From assembly GCA_037126765.1 (NCBI GenBank), contig JBBCBC010000037.1:9057263-9121262 (forward strand): 64,000 nt of DNA, in the 5' to 3' direction. The position numbers were made by a program, and so were the translations under genes. Below the pieces are notes generated by a model. That model was given only the letters and a program-made list of their open reading frames with translations. It was not told the origin of the DNA and searched no databases. This DNA comes from Stenogyne calaminthoides (Eukaryota; Streptophyta; Magnoliopsida; Lamiales; Lamiaceae). Shown here piece after piece: positions 11,993-24,689 of this stretch. Numbering within the stretch: the first letter of the stretch is position 1; each line of letters begins with the position of its first letter.

Positions 11993-13944
11993 TATATTTT
12001 GGGTTGACCTGCCTTACTTTGAGGATTGAGATTCTTTTTCTATTTTTCTTACTATTAAATAATGATAGAATTTATATTATGATTACAAGTTAATTTTATT
12101 GATTATATTTAGTTATTGGATCAATATATCATTGTTGACATCTATTCTCATTCTTGATAAATTTGCCGACAAATATACTTGACAAATTAAGTTATACAAA
12201 TGAACAAATCGTATGAATTGAAAGAATTTACAACTCCTGATCTGAATGGTTCTTCCGATTACCTTTAAGATTGATCATCTCAAAATCGGATCGAAACTGA
12301 AAAACATGATCGTCGATTTAGTGATGAAAAGTTGTTGATCAAACATATTAAAGAAAGTTTGATGGAGTGTGTTATTGAAGAGTAGTTGACTATTGTAGAA
12401 ATCAACATGAGTCGAAAAATCAACCTTTTCAAGACTCGTGTCATCCCTCTAATCCACTCGTAAATATTTGATGGTTTTGTCGTCACCAATTATACAAGAG
12501 AATCAAGACTCCCCTTCACATATATTCAAACAACCGCTTACATCTGCAGGTACAGTTCTGGTGGTAAGGAGAATTTGTTGAAAACATTCTTCTGATACGT
12601 CCAATTTCAGGACATTATCTTGGTTGGTGAGCTAATCAAGAGATTCCCCAATAGACACAACAACAACATCAAGTTGTGATTTGTCTATGAACTCACAATT
12701 ATAACAAGATAGGTTCACACAAGCATCCATCTCCAAAGACCCCAAATCTCTGAATCAAATATCTCACAATCATATTGTGTCGCAGACTTAATTGAACAAA
12801 ACAACCACAAATATATATATACATGTTAATTTTTTGAATTAAAAAAAAAAAAGATGATTTAATAAAATAAAAAAAAGTAATAGGCATGTATATGTTCCCA
12901 CACGGCAAGGAGGACAATGTAACGATTTTATAACGCGAAGGCGTGGATTTCAATAATGCAATTCCGACTCCTTCAGTTTGATATTTAATGTTAGCATTGA
13001 ATAGTTAGTTTGCATGCAAAGTAGCGATTGTTTTTATAGGTTACTCTTTCATAGCATCAAATCACTACATTGCATGACGCCAACAGCTTCATCTTACCAT
13101 CCATCCAACCAATTATTATCTTGCAAACATCTTTCAATTCGTCGATGGACACAAATTTGTAGCGTAAACTTGTTTTTTTAATTTTCTTTGTAATACACAT
13201 GCATAAAATTTGGATCATGAGTAAGTTGTTTCCATGATTTCAAAACGGTCTTACATGTATCCAATGTTGTTGACTATGATCTGGTTAGGATCTCAAATAT
13301 CACATATATATATATATATATATATATAAGTATCATTATGAGCACACTTGGTTTTTTCGGGTTTCCTATATAGCATGCAACATACTTTATTTCCCTTTTT
13401 CCTGATAAGATATTTGAGTGATGCTTATGTGTACCAATTACACAATATGCAATTGATGCAATTAGATTTAATTTTAATTTGAATGAACCATCTACACCCT
13501 AAATAGTAAATCATGAACCCTAAATTATGAATTATTCGGGTCGGACATAAAAAAAAAAAAAAAAACAATAATAGTAAAAAAAAAAATTGAATCCAATTAC
13601 ACCAATTCAAAATTGGTGCAAATGATGCACATGAGAATTTGTCAATATATCTTAAAATATATTAGATATCCTATGTATATTTTGTCTACCATAAAAAAGT
13701 AAAGTTACTATAAATTTTATTTACCATATATAAGTAAAATTACTAAAAATACCGAAAAATTGGTGGCGGATTTCGTTGGGGGCCCCATCCAGGCTAATTG
13801 ATAATTTAACTTGGGCTTGTATAAAAGTATCCCAGAAACGAGGGACCTAATGAATATTTTTTTCTTTTTTTTTATAATATTTTCAAATTAGAACCGCTAT
13901 ACAGTATACACATATCATTGGCTTAAGGCTATATATATATATAA
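11993..13944. other. Intergenic spacer
   Basis: A+T-rich with a (TA)n microsatellite at about 13300-13328 and poly-A tracts near 12840 and 13550. Frames such as 12280..12489 and 12699..12953 have no recognisable content. Confidence 0.4.
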
Positions 13945-14190
13945 TTTTTTTTTTTATCGGGCAAAGTTAGATATTAGTTGTTAGTACACCAAGCACCCAA
14001 ATACTCCACGAAATCGTCAATCCACCTTATAACTCCCATAACTCCAAATTCATTCCCAGAGGGAATCGAACGAAATCGTTAATCCACCTTATAACTCCCA
14101 TAACTCCAAATTAGTTCTCGGAAGGAATCGAACCTGAGTCTCTCGCTCAAATGAGGAATCCAGTGGTCAGGTGGGCTAAGCCACCTGGTT
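13945..14190 (-). mobile_element. tRNA-derived SINE with internal duplication
   Basis: Read on minus: box A-like TGGCTTAGCCCAC, box B GGTTCGATTCC, a body with GGAGTTATGGGAGTTATAAGG, and a tail GCCCGATAAAAAAAAAAA. The body segment from TTCGATTCC to GGTGGATT is present twice, giving a longer copy than the one at 7385..7581. No clear target duplication was found. Confidence 0.8.
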
Positions 14191-14654
14191 AATTAATGTG
14201 ATATTTTGGACATTAAGCTTTTACCATTTAAAAAAAAAAACTTATTTGCACGTCAAACAATGACATTCATTAAGCATATCATTAAAAATGCAAGATCTTG
14301 TATGCACCAAGTGTACTGTACAATTCAAGTACCTTATATAAAATTGTTTCAATAAAACGAACAACTTGTTCATACATTGAATTTGTAGTTTGGATGGATA
14401 TTGGAGTTATATTTAATTAGAGAATAAACTAAAATCATAACTATCTCAACTCAATTTCGCATTAATGAGCCGGAATGAAAGAAGCTATTGTCCATCCAAA
14501 AAAAGAAAAAGTAAATAGAAAAAAGCTATTGTTAAAAAAAACAGTAGGAAAGCTAAGTTGTTCCCCAATCTGTTCCATATTATTAATGGAGATAGATATT
14601 CATACTAAGTTATGGATAATAGTATCCTCTAAACAAAACTCATACATACATTCG
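14191..14654. other. 3' flank of the patellin gene
   Basis: No gene seen. A short piece at about 14285-14320 (CTTGTATGCACCAAGTGTACTGTAC) resembles an end of the foldback MITE family. A plus-strand frame at 14475..14732 is antisense to the last patellin exon and is not called. Confidence 0.4.
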
Positions 14655-16169
14655 TCAATGGTTGATGAACATATACATAGGCACACTAGGCCTGCTCTTG
14701 TACCTATAGAAAGCCTTTTTCTTAGTGTATGATGAAACATTACCTATAGTTACAACAATTTTCCCTGGTTCTCTGATATAGAATGAGTTTCTGATGCATT
14801 CCCCCATTTTCCTCTCCTGAATCAAGATTTTGTATGAGAAATCATCATCTGGTACAAATTCTTCTTTATATGTAACCTCGTATCCAACCACGGTTACATC
14901 CCAGGTTACGGTAACCCCTACCTACAGTACCAAATTCGAATCACATGAAATTTCTAATCAACTTTAATAAGGAAAACATGTAAATTAGAATATATACCTC
15001 ATTTGTAGGAATATGTATGTACTCATTAGAATATGCTCTAACATTCATTTCAAGAACTTTGTCTTCTGTTGAAAACTCGATGTCGTTTTCTCTTCTCAGG
15101 CCGCCGTATTGACATGGTATGTTTTCTATGGTGGCAAACCTTCATCATTTTTATAAGAAACTATAGTTAGTATTAGTGTTTTTAAAGTAGAGAAGCAATT
15201 ATAATCAATCAATATATATATATCTTACTTTAGAAGGGTCTCTGTGACTCTTGATTGCTTAACAAACATGAATTTGTTCTTGCTCTTTTTCATGAGGAGG
15301 CGTAGATTTAAGGCATTGAGAGTCAAAAACCAAGATGGAACATTTATGATAAACTGCACCCCATTTAAAAAAATCATCAACAATTCATATCAGAATCAGA
15401 AAATCCAATTACAAGAAATTAAACTCACATGCTTGTACACAATGCCAGGATAATGATCATGAAGCAACGTGGTCATCTTCTTCCCAATCAATTTCGCCTC
15501 CTTCGTCGCGGGTCCAGCAGCGTTCTTCATATCCGTGATTTGAATAATCGAATCGGCGCCACCCGGTCGAAAGTTGAGTTCTTGAATCCCTTTCTCGACA
15601 CAAAGAACCCTCCACCTCAAATAATCATGGTAATTGATATCACCATTCAATAACCTGCTGTGGTATTCATTTCCAAGCACATTGTAACACAAGGGGCGCC
15701 CATCTTTATCTGCCCCACTCGTGAACCACACATTGTCGAAAAGGGGCCTCGAATCATGATCAAGAATGCCGTTTGGCCGAAAATCGGACCGCCATTTCAG
15801 GGTCTTGCGTAGCAACGTGAATGCCTCATGAACCTTGTAGCGTTTCGCTTTCAAGAACTTCATCAAAACAGCGTCAGTCCCCTCATGGCCTTGGCTAGGC
15901 AATAACGGAACACCCCACAAAGTCACCTCCCGATTTTCATTCTCCGAATTTCTCTTGGGACTTTTCGCAAACAGGTAGTCTGCATTAATTGCTTGTTCGA
16001 CCCTGAATCGAAACTCAAGCAGGGCTTTTTTCCTAGATCTCATTTCAGCTGGGTCGCATTCATCTTCACTGTCTTGATCGCTTAATATCTCCTCAAGGGA
16101 CTTTTCTTCCACCATGCTTTCATCAAGATTGATCTCCGGCCGGCAAGAACGTACCCGCCGGGAACCCAA
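14655..16169 (-). CDS. Patellin-like SEC14/GOLD protein
   Basis: Predicted phosphoinositide-binding peripheral membrane protein of the patellin family, acting in membrane traffic and at the cell plate or plasma membrane. Four exons on minus: 16169..15429, 15353..15229, 15139..14998 and 14921..14655, all GT-AG, giving 424 residues. The order is an acidic N-terminus with a run of D/E (about 16-42), a CRAL-TRIO N region (about 98-128, VLMKFLKAKRYKV), a SEC14 lipid-binding domain (about 145-300, with FRPGGADSIIQITDMKN), then a C-terminal GOLD domain (about 337-424; TVTWDVTVVGYEVTYKEEF and the family-like KKKAFYRYK). The N-terminal acidic region is much shorter than in PATL1/2, so it resembles the PATL4/PATL6 branch. 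The GOLD domain is intact to the TGA. The SEC14 region is divergent (for example INVPSWFLTLNAL where INVPWWF is usual). The paralogue is not assigned. Confidence 0.88.
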
Positions 16170-17143
16170 AAACTTATAGGTATTTCGTTGTAACCGAGGA
16201 GGAGATGTTATTCAAATGAAAGATTTGTAAATTGGAAAGAAATGGAGATGTGGGATGGTGCAGGAATCCCTAGGAATAGGAATGCAACCGTTGGTTTGGC
16301 GGCAATTGTGGGATGTGCAACATTAGGATGATCTAATCGTTGTTTAGGCATTCCCAGCTTTAATATTTTTAATAAAGCCATTGTTTTTACGCTGATCAAT
16401 TCAAATTAGAATGTACTTGTAAAGTATTTTAATAAATAGAATTTCGTGCAGTAAAATTCCATTGGTTTAAAAAATGTTTAATCCATTCCAATATATGACA
16501 TCCTTGTTACGCCTACAAATAAAAGTCCAATAAGCAATTTAATTAATTTTTACTATGGTCGGACTTTTTGCATCCCTGGAATCGATAAATAATCACCATA
16601 TTATCCTTGTTAGGCCCACTCACAAAAGCCCAATACACAACATATTCACGTGCTCTTTTGTGTGATGGTGAGTTGCGACTTACTAACTCACTCTTCAAAT
16701 TATTTGGAAATTTCTGTAAATAATTTGTGTAGATTTACGTTAACTCCCTCAAGTTTTTAAAATCCGAAACAATTGTCACAATCCTTCATAAATTGAGCTC
16801 AGTTTTTTTATTAACAATTTGAAAAGGAATTGAGCTAATTGGACCCGGCGGATTGACTGAGCTCAAATAAAAAAAAACGTGACAATTTTTTTAATAAAAT
16901 TTGTTAACATCTCTTCAAAATCAAAGTTGTTCAACCCTAACACACATTCAATTATCAAACTTCAGTTTTTCAAGTCCAAAGTTTACACCAAGCATATCGA
17001 ACACACGTGTTTATCAATAATCAAACCTATATCTCAAATCTCAATAAAATTCATTCCTTAGTAGATACAATTATGCTTATGCACACATGCTAACAACTTA
17101 TTAGAATAATTTAGTGTGTTCAAGTTTATACCATAAAATATTA
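16170..17143. other. Upstream region of the patellin gene
   Basis: Promoter side of the minus-strand patellin gene, with no other gene. No TATA element stood out with confidence. Confidence 0.35.
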
Positions 17144-17439
17144 CTCCCTTCATCCCATATTTATTTGGACATTTTCCGTTTGGTCCGTCCCACACTTTTT
17201 GGACAATTTTTAAATAGCAATAAAACAACCTTGAATTTCACAATTATATTCTCCCCAACATCTCAAAAATTATACCTCATGCATTACTTTATACACACTA
17301 AAAAACACTTTATCCTCGTAGAAAGATCTATAATATCATCAACTAAAAATCACTTTATTCCGTCAAATTTTAATAAATAATTTATACATTAAATATCGTA
17401 TCTACATTAAATGTTCAAACAAGTGCGGAACGCATGGAG
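17144..17439. mobile_element. Stowaway-type MITE (296 bp)
   Basis: The left end CTCCCTTCATCCCATATTTA and the inverted right end CTCCATGCGTTCCGCACTTG carry the degenerate CTCCCTCCGTCCC terminus of Tc1/mariner Stowaway elements. Both are flanked by TA (17142-17143 and 17440-17441). There are no coding frames. Confidence 0.78.
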
Positions 17440-17538
17440 TATTAATTAAAAAAAAATGCATAGGATCATTTTAGTCCAGCAGCCCATCTAGAGTTTCTAG
17501 CCCATCTAGAGTTTGGTTGGGCCTCAAAATATTAGGAC

Positions 17539-18337
17539 GAGTCCGGTTATTAACACCCCCAATATTAATAAATGCACCCACCCAATTAATAAACTACCGA
17601 ATAAACCCTCCTAATCCCTCTTCTCCCTTTTTAACAATGCAATTATTTCAGACGGCTTTACTGCCAGCCACCGTCCCTTCGCCATTATCACAATTTTACT
17701 GCCAGCCAACGCCTCTCCGCCATATCACAGTGTCGCCGTACCGCAGCATATCGTCTTCGATATTTAGAAACCATAAGAACTATCAATTTATCTTGGCTGG
17801 GAAAAAAAGATGAAAATCATCGAAAAATCTGTGAAAATAACAGGTAAGAACACCATCATCGGTTTGAGAATATGTTAAAAGACTCAAAATTGAGAACAAC
17901 TTTAATCTATTTATTCAAAAACACCATATTCTCTAAATCCCCACACAATAGCAATATAAAAAATAAAAAAAAAAAAAAAACGAGATCAGAGGAGTCCAGC
18001 TTTCAATTGATTTGTTGATTGCCAAAAAAAAAATAGGGAGGAGGAGAAGGAACCAAAATTGGTGCATGGGTGGAGAATAGTAGGGTGCGGGGAGGGAAAC
18101 AAAGGGGTTGAGAAAATGGAATAATTGAAGAGAGGGAGAAATTGGATGAGGAGAAGCAATGACGGCAGCGGCCGGCGGCGACGTCTGGCGGTGTTGGGGG
18201 CGGCGTGAGATTAGGCGATTGAAGAAATACGCAGGAAAAAGAAGATTTAGGTACCTTCTTAAACAAGGGGTATAATAGGTAGTTTATAATTTTTAGCGGT
18301 GCATTTCCTAATGATGGGGGTGTTAATAACCGGACCC
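17539..18337. mobile_element. Mutator-like non-autonomous element (799 bp)
   Basis: Termini GAGTCCGGTTATTAACACCC and, inverted, GGGTCCGGTTATTAACACCC share 22 of 23 positions. They are flanked by a perfect 9-bp duplication, TATTAGGAC (17530-17538 and 18338-18346), diagnostic of the Mutator superfamily. Similarity continues inward (AATGCACC, AAACTACC). The interior is unusually G+C-rich for this window (about 17650-17760 and 18150-18210) and may include captured host sequence, but I recognise no gene in it. Confidence 0.9.
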
Positions 18338-18346
18338 TATTAGGAC

Positions 18347-18839
18347 AACTAAGAATAACTTCCGACTCGGCCCAACCGAAAATTGAATTGCCCGATTGAC
18401 CTGGCACCGCTAAATATCTCTTCCTCATTATTATTATATTATTAAGTTATCATAAAATTTAGATTTCATTTGATTTTGTTGTCATTTGTCCTAACATTGT
18501 CACCACTTATCAAATATAATGAACCCAGAATAACACAAAATTAAGTTCTAAATTACCAATAACAGACACATATGACTAACTTTAAATAGCTCAAGATGAT
18601 GAAAAAACAACTACAAGCACTTCTTCTAAAACTAGCTAACTACTTCCTCACCTAAAAAACAGAACATAACATAACTAATAACAATGTCAAAAGTACCAAA
18701 ACCTCAATTAAACAACATTATGAGGGTGTTTTAGACCTCAACTCCAACCCAATAAGCACTTATTTTTAAAATAAGTTGGGTCACACCCACTTAAATTTTG
18801 AGTACTTTTGCACTGTAGACTAGAGGCCTAAAACACTAG
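18347..18839. other. 3' flank of the WRI1-like gene
   Basis: A+T-rich with no gene. It probably includes the 3' UTR of the minus-strand AP2 gene. Confidence 0.4.
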
Positions 18840-21800
18840 TTATATGTTGCTACAAACCGATGCCATTGTCGATATGGACGACGAAGAGTGAGATGTCGAC
18901 AAATCCTTTCCTTTCAAGTCCTCTTTACATCCACTTGTTCCAGACATCGCATCCTCCATAGTAAATTCATTCTCATAGTCGAAAATACACGCAATGTCGT
19001 CGTCCCTGAACACCTTGTGATCAAGCCAACCTAGCAACTCCGATGCTTTATCGAGAGGGATATCTGGTAACAAAACCGGGTCGAACCCAGTGTCCAAACA
19101 AAGGTCCCACGGGTACTCGTGATCTTCGGTCGGATCCATAATGATAACAGGGTCATGACCATCGCCGTTAGCTTGGACATTGATAAGGGGCTCCGGATTA
19201 AGCTCTTCCTTTTCTTGTATGACTTCTTGTTTTACTTCAACATCCGGTACCATGTTGCCTAAATTATCGACATAATTGTTGATGTTAAAGTTTGTTACAG
19301 CGTTTGGACCCCGGAATTTTATTGATGCTTTATCATATGCTTCTGCGGCTTCCTCTTGGGTACCTTATTAATAATAAAAAAAAAAATCTAAATAAGAACA
19401 TGACTCTAATACCATAAAAAAATTTAGTCACTATTCATGCAAGTTGAAAGAGTGGCATTATATAATGATACACGTTAAGGTCAAACACAAACTGAGTAAA
19501 AATCGTAATAAAAAAAAAAAAATCGAAACAGGAGTTTTATGTCTAAACGAACATTATAACTAGTACTAGGTAGTAAGGTTTAGGAATGAGTGACACTTTA
19601 TAACTAGTAGTTAAAGATGTAAAAGTAAATTAAATAATATGCTTTATAATAATGTGCCCAAATCGTTATGGAAGCATTTGATTTCTACATATGAATGAAT
19701 GAGATAAGAATAAATTTTGCATCAAATTGACACCAATCACAAGCCAAACTTTTCTTAAGTATTGTTCAAGGGATCCCACCACTAATCACCCCCATTATCT
19801 GTAAATCACATATAATACTATGATGGATGAACTAATCATGGATGTTAGAAGTTAAAATATTATACAAATTTTATGATAAGATCAAAATTCATCAAGTAGT
19901 AAAAAGAAAATGGCAACCGTTAGTTGTTAAATGCCTGACGACCCGTCTCATAAACAAGATAATATTATCGCAAAAGTAAAAATATATTTATTTGAAAAAT
20001 ATAGGTTGAGTCATCTACTTTGCCAAGTAAGAGGGTATTTTCACACTTTAAAAACGTATTCCAATTTTTTTTTCCAAAGCTACCACCTATCATCTCTTGA
20101 AAAAAAAAGTGATTATGAAAATTGTTTAGAATTTGAAAACACGTTCTAATGGGATCTACACAACTAAACCTTTTCAGTCAAATGCATATTAAAAAAAGGT
20201 CAAAAGGGAATATTTAATTTTTTTATAATGTTGAACAGATTTAAGTCGCCCTTGTACGGCAAATGGACAGAGATTGTCTTAATTATAATTTAACGTGTTA
20301 ACCCAGTAATCATGTGCCATGTCAGCTTTTCTTATCCGTTAATTAATAAAACATTTATTTTGGTTTTAAATCAGATCGATATTCGTCTAAGATTGTAAAG
20401 TTGGTCTTATAAGTTATAAATATTTGTAGGTAATTAAAGAATCCTGCATCTATCTAACAAGATCTTCCGCTAACCATAATCCACTTCGTGATCTATGCCC
20501 ACGAAATATATTTTATTAAAAAAAAAAAGGTAATAAGTTAATGAAGATTTGAGAAAGAAATTGGAGCAGGTGGCCCGTGTTTCGGGTAAATCAAGTGCAT
20601 TTTTAAAACATACAACTTATTTCTCTTAAACGTTCAATTTGATTTACACTAAACAAATTGAACATTTCAGTAAATAGGTTGACGTTTAAAAAATACACTT
20701 GAATTGTATAGTGCCAAAAAATGTGTACATATGAGTAGAATCTTACTATAAGTTCCCAAGTAGAGATATTTGTTTCCAGAAACACGCCCAATTCGAGCCT
20801 CCCATCGACCATTGTGGTGGTGCCTGTATCAAATATGGTAAAAAAATGTTAATTTTTTTTAACAAATATAAAAATATATCTTTTTTAATTCATTTACCAG
20901 TCAGTAAAATTTGAATTTAATTTAATAGCATCACGTCCTCACCCATATTCAGTACTGCAAATGTGTCCAATTTTGGCTATTTTTGAAAAATAATACAAAT
21001 AATTATATATGATACACTTTTACAATAAATACGTACTACCCATCTAGAAAATTCATACTTAAAACCCACTCTAATAATGATCCTTTATTTTTTTGAAATA
21101 TTTTTACAAAAAAATTCACCTCAATTTCACACGACGCGCGGCACAGAAAATTGTTTTCCTTTTTTTCCCCTTTAAAAGGATATATTTGGTGAAGAATTGC
21201 AAAGACTACTTGATTACATCTCTGATCTCACAAAGTCATAATATCTGAGTCGATTTAATTAAAAAAAAAACCACAGTCACGTGGGAACATGGTTTTGTGT
21301 GAGAAAAGCTTGATAAGAGAAAGACCCACAAGATACAGTAGTACTAGGAATCTAATCGTACTTATCAGGACAAATAAAAATAGCATGAATTTCCTTGTAT
21401 CCTTTTTTTTAAAAAAAAAGAAGAAGAAGAAGATTAAAATACAATTTGCAAAGTCTCAACAAGAAAAGTGTATTTTCAATTGATAAACATACTTTTTAAT
21501 AGGTCAAATCATGATATTACTTTCTATAATTTACTCTTGAACGCAAAATATTTCGACCCATTGTTCTTGATATCCTATTTAAAGTTATTTCGAAATTGTT
21601 GGCAAATAGATTGGTGGGTGCCATTTTTTTTCTTATTAGTCAAGCGCTAAATGACACTTTATATGCATAATAATATTACTAATTATACATAACAGTAATA
21701 TTTTTTAAAAAAATTAACGTGAATTAAGATTCACAAAAAGCAATATTGTTATAACTATGTACCTTGCAACGCCGCGATATTTAGAAACTCCTCTAGAAAA

Positions 21801-23836
21801 TCCACTGCTTCGCCTCCTAAGCGAAGCTAGATACTCATCTTTTGACACTTTCTCCATTTCCTCAATCTCTTTTGCATAACATTCAACCTGCATTCAATTA
21901 ATTATACAAAATCATAAAATTAACCAATTTAATTATTAAACACGTGTATCTATATATGAATAAACATAAAATTCAGAAAACTAGCTTTGTGCACAACAAA
22001 ACCTAATACTACATGCATGATCTATATTTCAAAGGTGTTGGATGATCATTCCACTGAATTCGAAGAAAAATAGCAGCTTCGGTTATTAATTTAGTACTAT
22101 TTGATTAATTTTAGTCTCGGAATTTCAATTGTAAACGTAGCATATACTAATAATAAAATATAATAAAATAAAGATTCTCACTTTTTCTCCTAGGAATATG
22201 TGATATCGCCACCTAAAAAGGAAAGGAAAAAGAATATAAAAAGTCTCATGACTCACTAAAATCACACGTATGTAAATGTACAACTTTTAAATTTTTTGAA
22301 CATGAGTTCACTCCCTTTCTTTCTTGGCCAGTACCGGAATTGTAGTGTACCATGTAATTAAACCCGAGGATGAGTCGGTGGGACCAAATGCGTAAAACGA
22401 TGAAAGTCAGTAAACTATTTTTGTAATTTGTCAACTTAATACATTGAAAGCGGACAATGCTCCCTACCATGAATGTGCATAAAATCATTTATGAAATATA
22501 CAAATTAAAAAAAAAATCTAATGTAACATATAGAAATTTAAATAATAAAATTATAAACAGTGATATTAACTTTGCCCGCGACCATGAATAACCTTGTAAA
22601 TTTTTTCAGTATCCATTTTGGTCCTTTTTGTCCTAATTCTGATTCTTTCCGGGGAAAGTATTGAATTTTGGCTAGAAAATGGCTTCGGATCTGTTGTAGC
22701 ATACATAATGATACGAAAATTGCATTAAAACTACGGGCTCAATGAGAGAAATTGTAAATAACTCAAATAAGAATGGACTGGATTCACAATTTTTTGCAAA
22801 TATGGGAGTAGGTATACTTGAAATATAAAATTGAATGAGAGTTTTGCGCGAGACAGTCGATTAATGCATTTTTTGGGTAAATTTTTGAATTTCTCAGCAA
22901 AAAATAAGCAAAACTGATAAAGTGAAAATTTAGAGGAAGACTCATAAAAATATAGGATTATTTGTGATTTGAGGTGTAATTTGAAGTTAGAGTAAGCAAG
23001 GCAAGAGTAGTGAAATAGGAGATACTGGAAAATTGATGGTTGTGGATGGGCCCCAGTACTTGAGGGCAGCTAAGTCGTAGGTTCGAGCCGCATCTTCTTC
23101 ATCATCATAAGCCCCTACATTTTTAATTAATTAATTAATTAATCACAATTAGTCAAAATATATTGATATTTGAATTGAAGTAAAATAAATACTATGAGGA
23201 GGAGGCTTACCTAAATAGACTGCGCAGCCACAAAATGCGATTTGAGCACCAGATTTGATCATCATTAACAACACAGTTAGCATTTTAATTTTATTAATTT
23301 ATATATAATACTAGCAGGGGGGAAGGGACCACTGATTAATTAATAAACACGAAATAAGATCACAGATCTTGTTGATCTCATATCAACTTTTTATCACGCA
23401 CTCAATAAATTAATAGAGTATATATTAAAATAAAAAGAGGCAGGGAAAAGAAAGAGACTTTGTTTTCCTCTCTTGCTGTGAATGGTGTTCCATGTTGTCT
23501 TGTCCCAGAGGTGTGCCTCATACCTTCCGGTCCATCTATGCCTGAATTGAACCAAGTACATTAATATTAATATATATATATTAATTAATATAATTAAGTA
23601 TATATATGAAATTAATGAATGTGTGTGTACCTTGTGACACCTCTGTAAATAGAGCTTCTTGATTTGGGAGAGACGGCAAGGGAATTGTCAGATTTGTTTG
23701 TCGGAACTTCTTTGGCTCTAACACGTTTTGGTTTATTTGTTTGGACATTTTGGGGTTTGTTGTTTGAATGAAGATTAATGCAGGAAGAAGATGAAGTAGA
23801 AGATGAAGGAGAAGATATTGCACAACTCCTCTTCAT
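18840..23836 (-). CDS. WRI1-like: WRINKLED1-like AP2/ERF transcription factor
   Basis: Double-AP2 transcription activator of the WRI1/WRI3/WRI4 group, which switches on glycolytic and fatty-acid (or cuticular lipid) synthesis genes in the nucleus. Seven exons on minus: 23836..23631, 23541..23459, 23219..23211 (9 bp), 23114..23026, 21887..21763, 20823..20747 and 19363..18840. Phases join perfectly and give 370 residues. The N-terminus is Ser-rich and basic (KPKRVRAK). AP2 domain 1 is about 62-129 ([20 protein letters not shown]). The linker [20 protein letters not shown] is close to WRI1 (here KDEYLASL). AP2 domain 2 is about 165-225 ([20 protein letters not shown]). The C-terminus is acidic and ends in a Ser/Thr stretch, as in WRI1. 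The 9-bp micro-exon typical of WRI1 is present, but the donor before it gives Ile-Tyr-Leu instead of Val-Tyr-Leu. The usual [12 protein letters not shown] has Ser for Phe. Introns are large. Which WRI paralogue is uncertain. Confidence 0.9.
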
Positions 23837-24233
23837 TCTCTGTAATTGTGAAAAATGGTGTTAATTTGGGGGTGAAATGATGATGATACTCACTATATAT
23901 ATATATTGTGTGGAATTGTTAGTATTAAATATAAAGAGAAAAGAGTGGGGGTGAATCCGCTGCATCTGCATGAGGTGGTGACACGCAGTGGCAGTGCAAA
24001 TGTGTATAAAATTGGAGAGTTCACAGTTGGTACGCCTTGCTCTACAATTTGGAATTAAATGATTTTCGTTTCTACCAACTTTCTAGTACGAATACACACA
24101 ACACTAAATAATGGAAACAAAATTAGTATTAATTTGTAAAAATATTTACGGATCAAAATTGCATAAATAAATTGACCAATTATGTAACTGTTGAGCCCAA
24201 ATATTACTCATTATTAATATGGGAAGCTTCAAA
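23837..24233 (-). promoter_or_regulatory. Upstream region of the WRI1-like gene
   Basis: A TATATATATATA tract at about 23893-23908 lies some 60-70 bp upstream of the ATG on minus and could serve as the core promoter. No other element is called. Confidence 0.35.
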
Positions 24234-24680
24234 GGTTGAGTCTTATATGCATCCAAGTGCACGTATATCCAGAGATGGATTTAGGGGGTGGCGCCGGGGT
24301 GATCGCCCCTTTGGACTTTAATTTTTTTGTACTAATATATGTAGAAAAATTTATATATATGCTTTAAAATTGTAATATTTTGTCATTTCGCCCTGTTGGG
24401 ATATTAAAAATTCGTCCCCCTTACTCAATGATAAATTTCACCCCCCGTGGGACGAAATCCTGGATCCATCTTTGATGTATACTAATAATGTATTTTAGAA
24501 CCGTGTAACTTATTATACTGAAATATACAACTTATTTACACTGGACCGTGTAATTATTTTTTCAATATTAATTAATAGTTACACGATTGGGAATAAACAA
24601 ATTACATCTTTTAATATAATATATTATATAATTTTAAAATACACTATAAATAAATGGTGCATCTAAATGCACATGAGACC
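24234..24680. mobile_element. Foldback MITE interrupted by another MITE
   Basis: The left end GGTTGAGTCTTATATGCATC and the body from TGTATTTTAGAACCGTG onward match the family at 11828..11992 and 29250..29478. The left arm stops at about 24268 and resumes at about 24475, with a hAT-like MITE between. The right end is ATAAATGGTGCATCTAAATG. Confidence 0.68.
24270..24474. mobile_element. hAT-like MITE nested in the foldback MITE
   Basis: The left end CAGAGATGGATTTAGGGGGT and the inverted right end CAAAGATGGATCCAGGATTT form terminal repeats of the CAGAGATGGAT type. The flanks ACGTATAT and ATGTATAC are similar over 8 bp (6 of 8), consistent with an old hAT target duplication. No coding frame. Confidence 0.7.
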
Positions 24681-24689
24681 CGCACAACT

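Noticed and set aside
23040..23110. tRNA/SINE-like box B (GTAGGTTCGAGCCGC) on plus
   Set aside because: On minus the same bases encode [21 protein letters not shown] of the first AP2 domain with correct splice sites; the tRNA-like word is chance.
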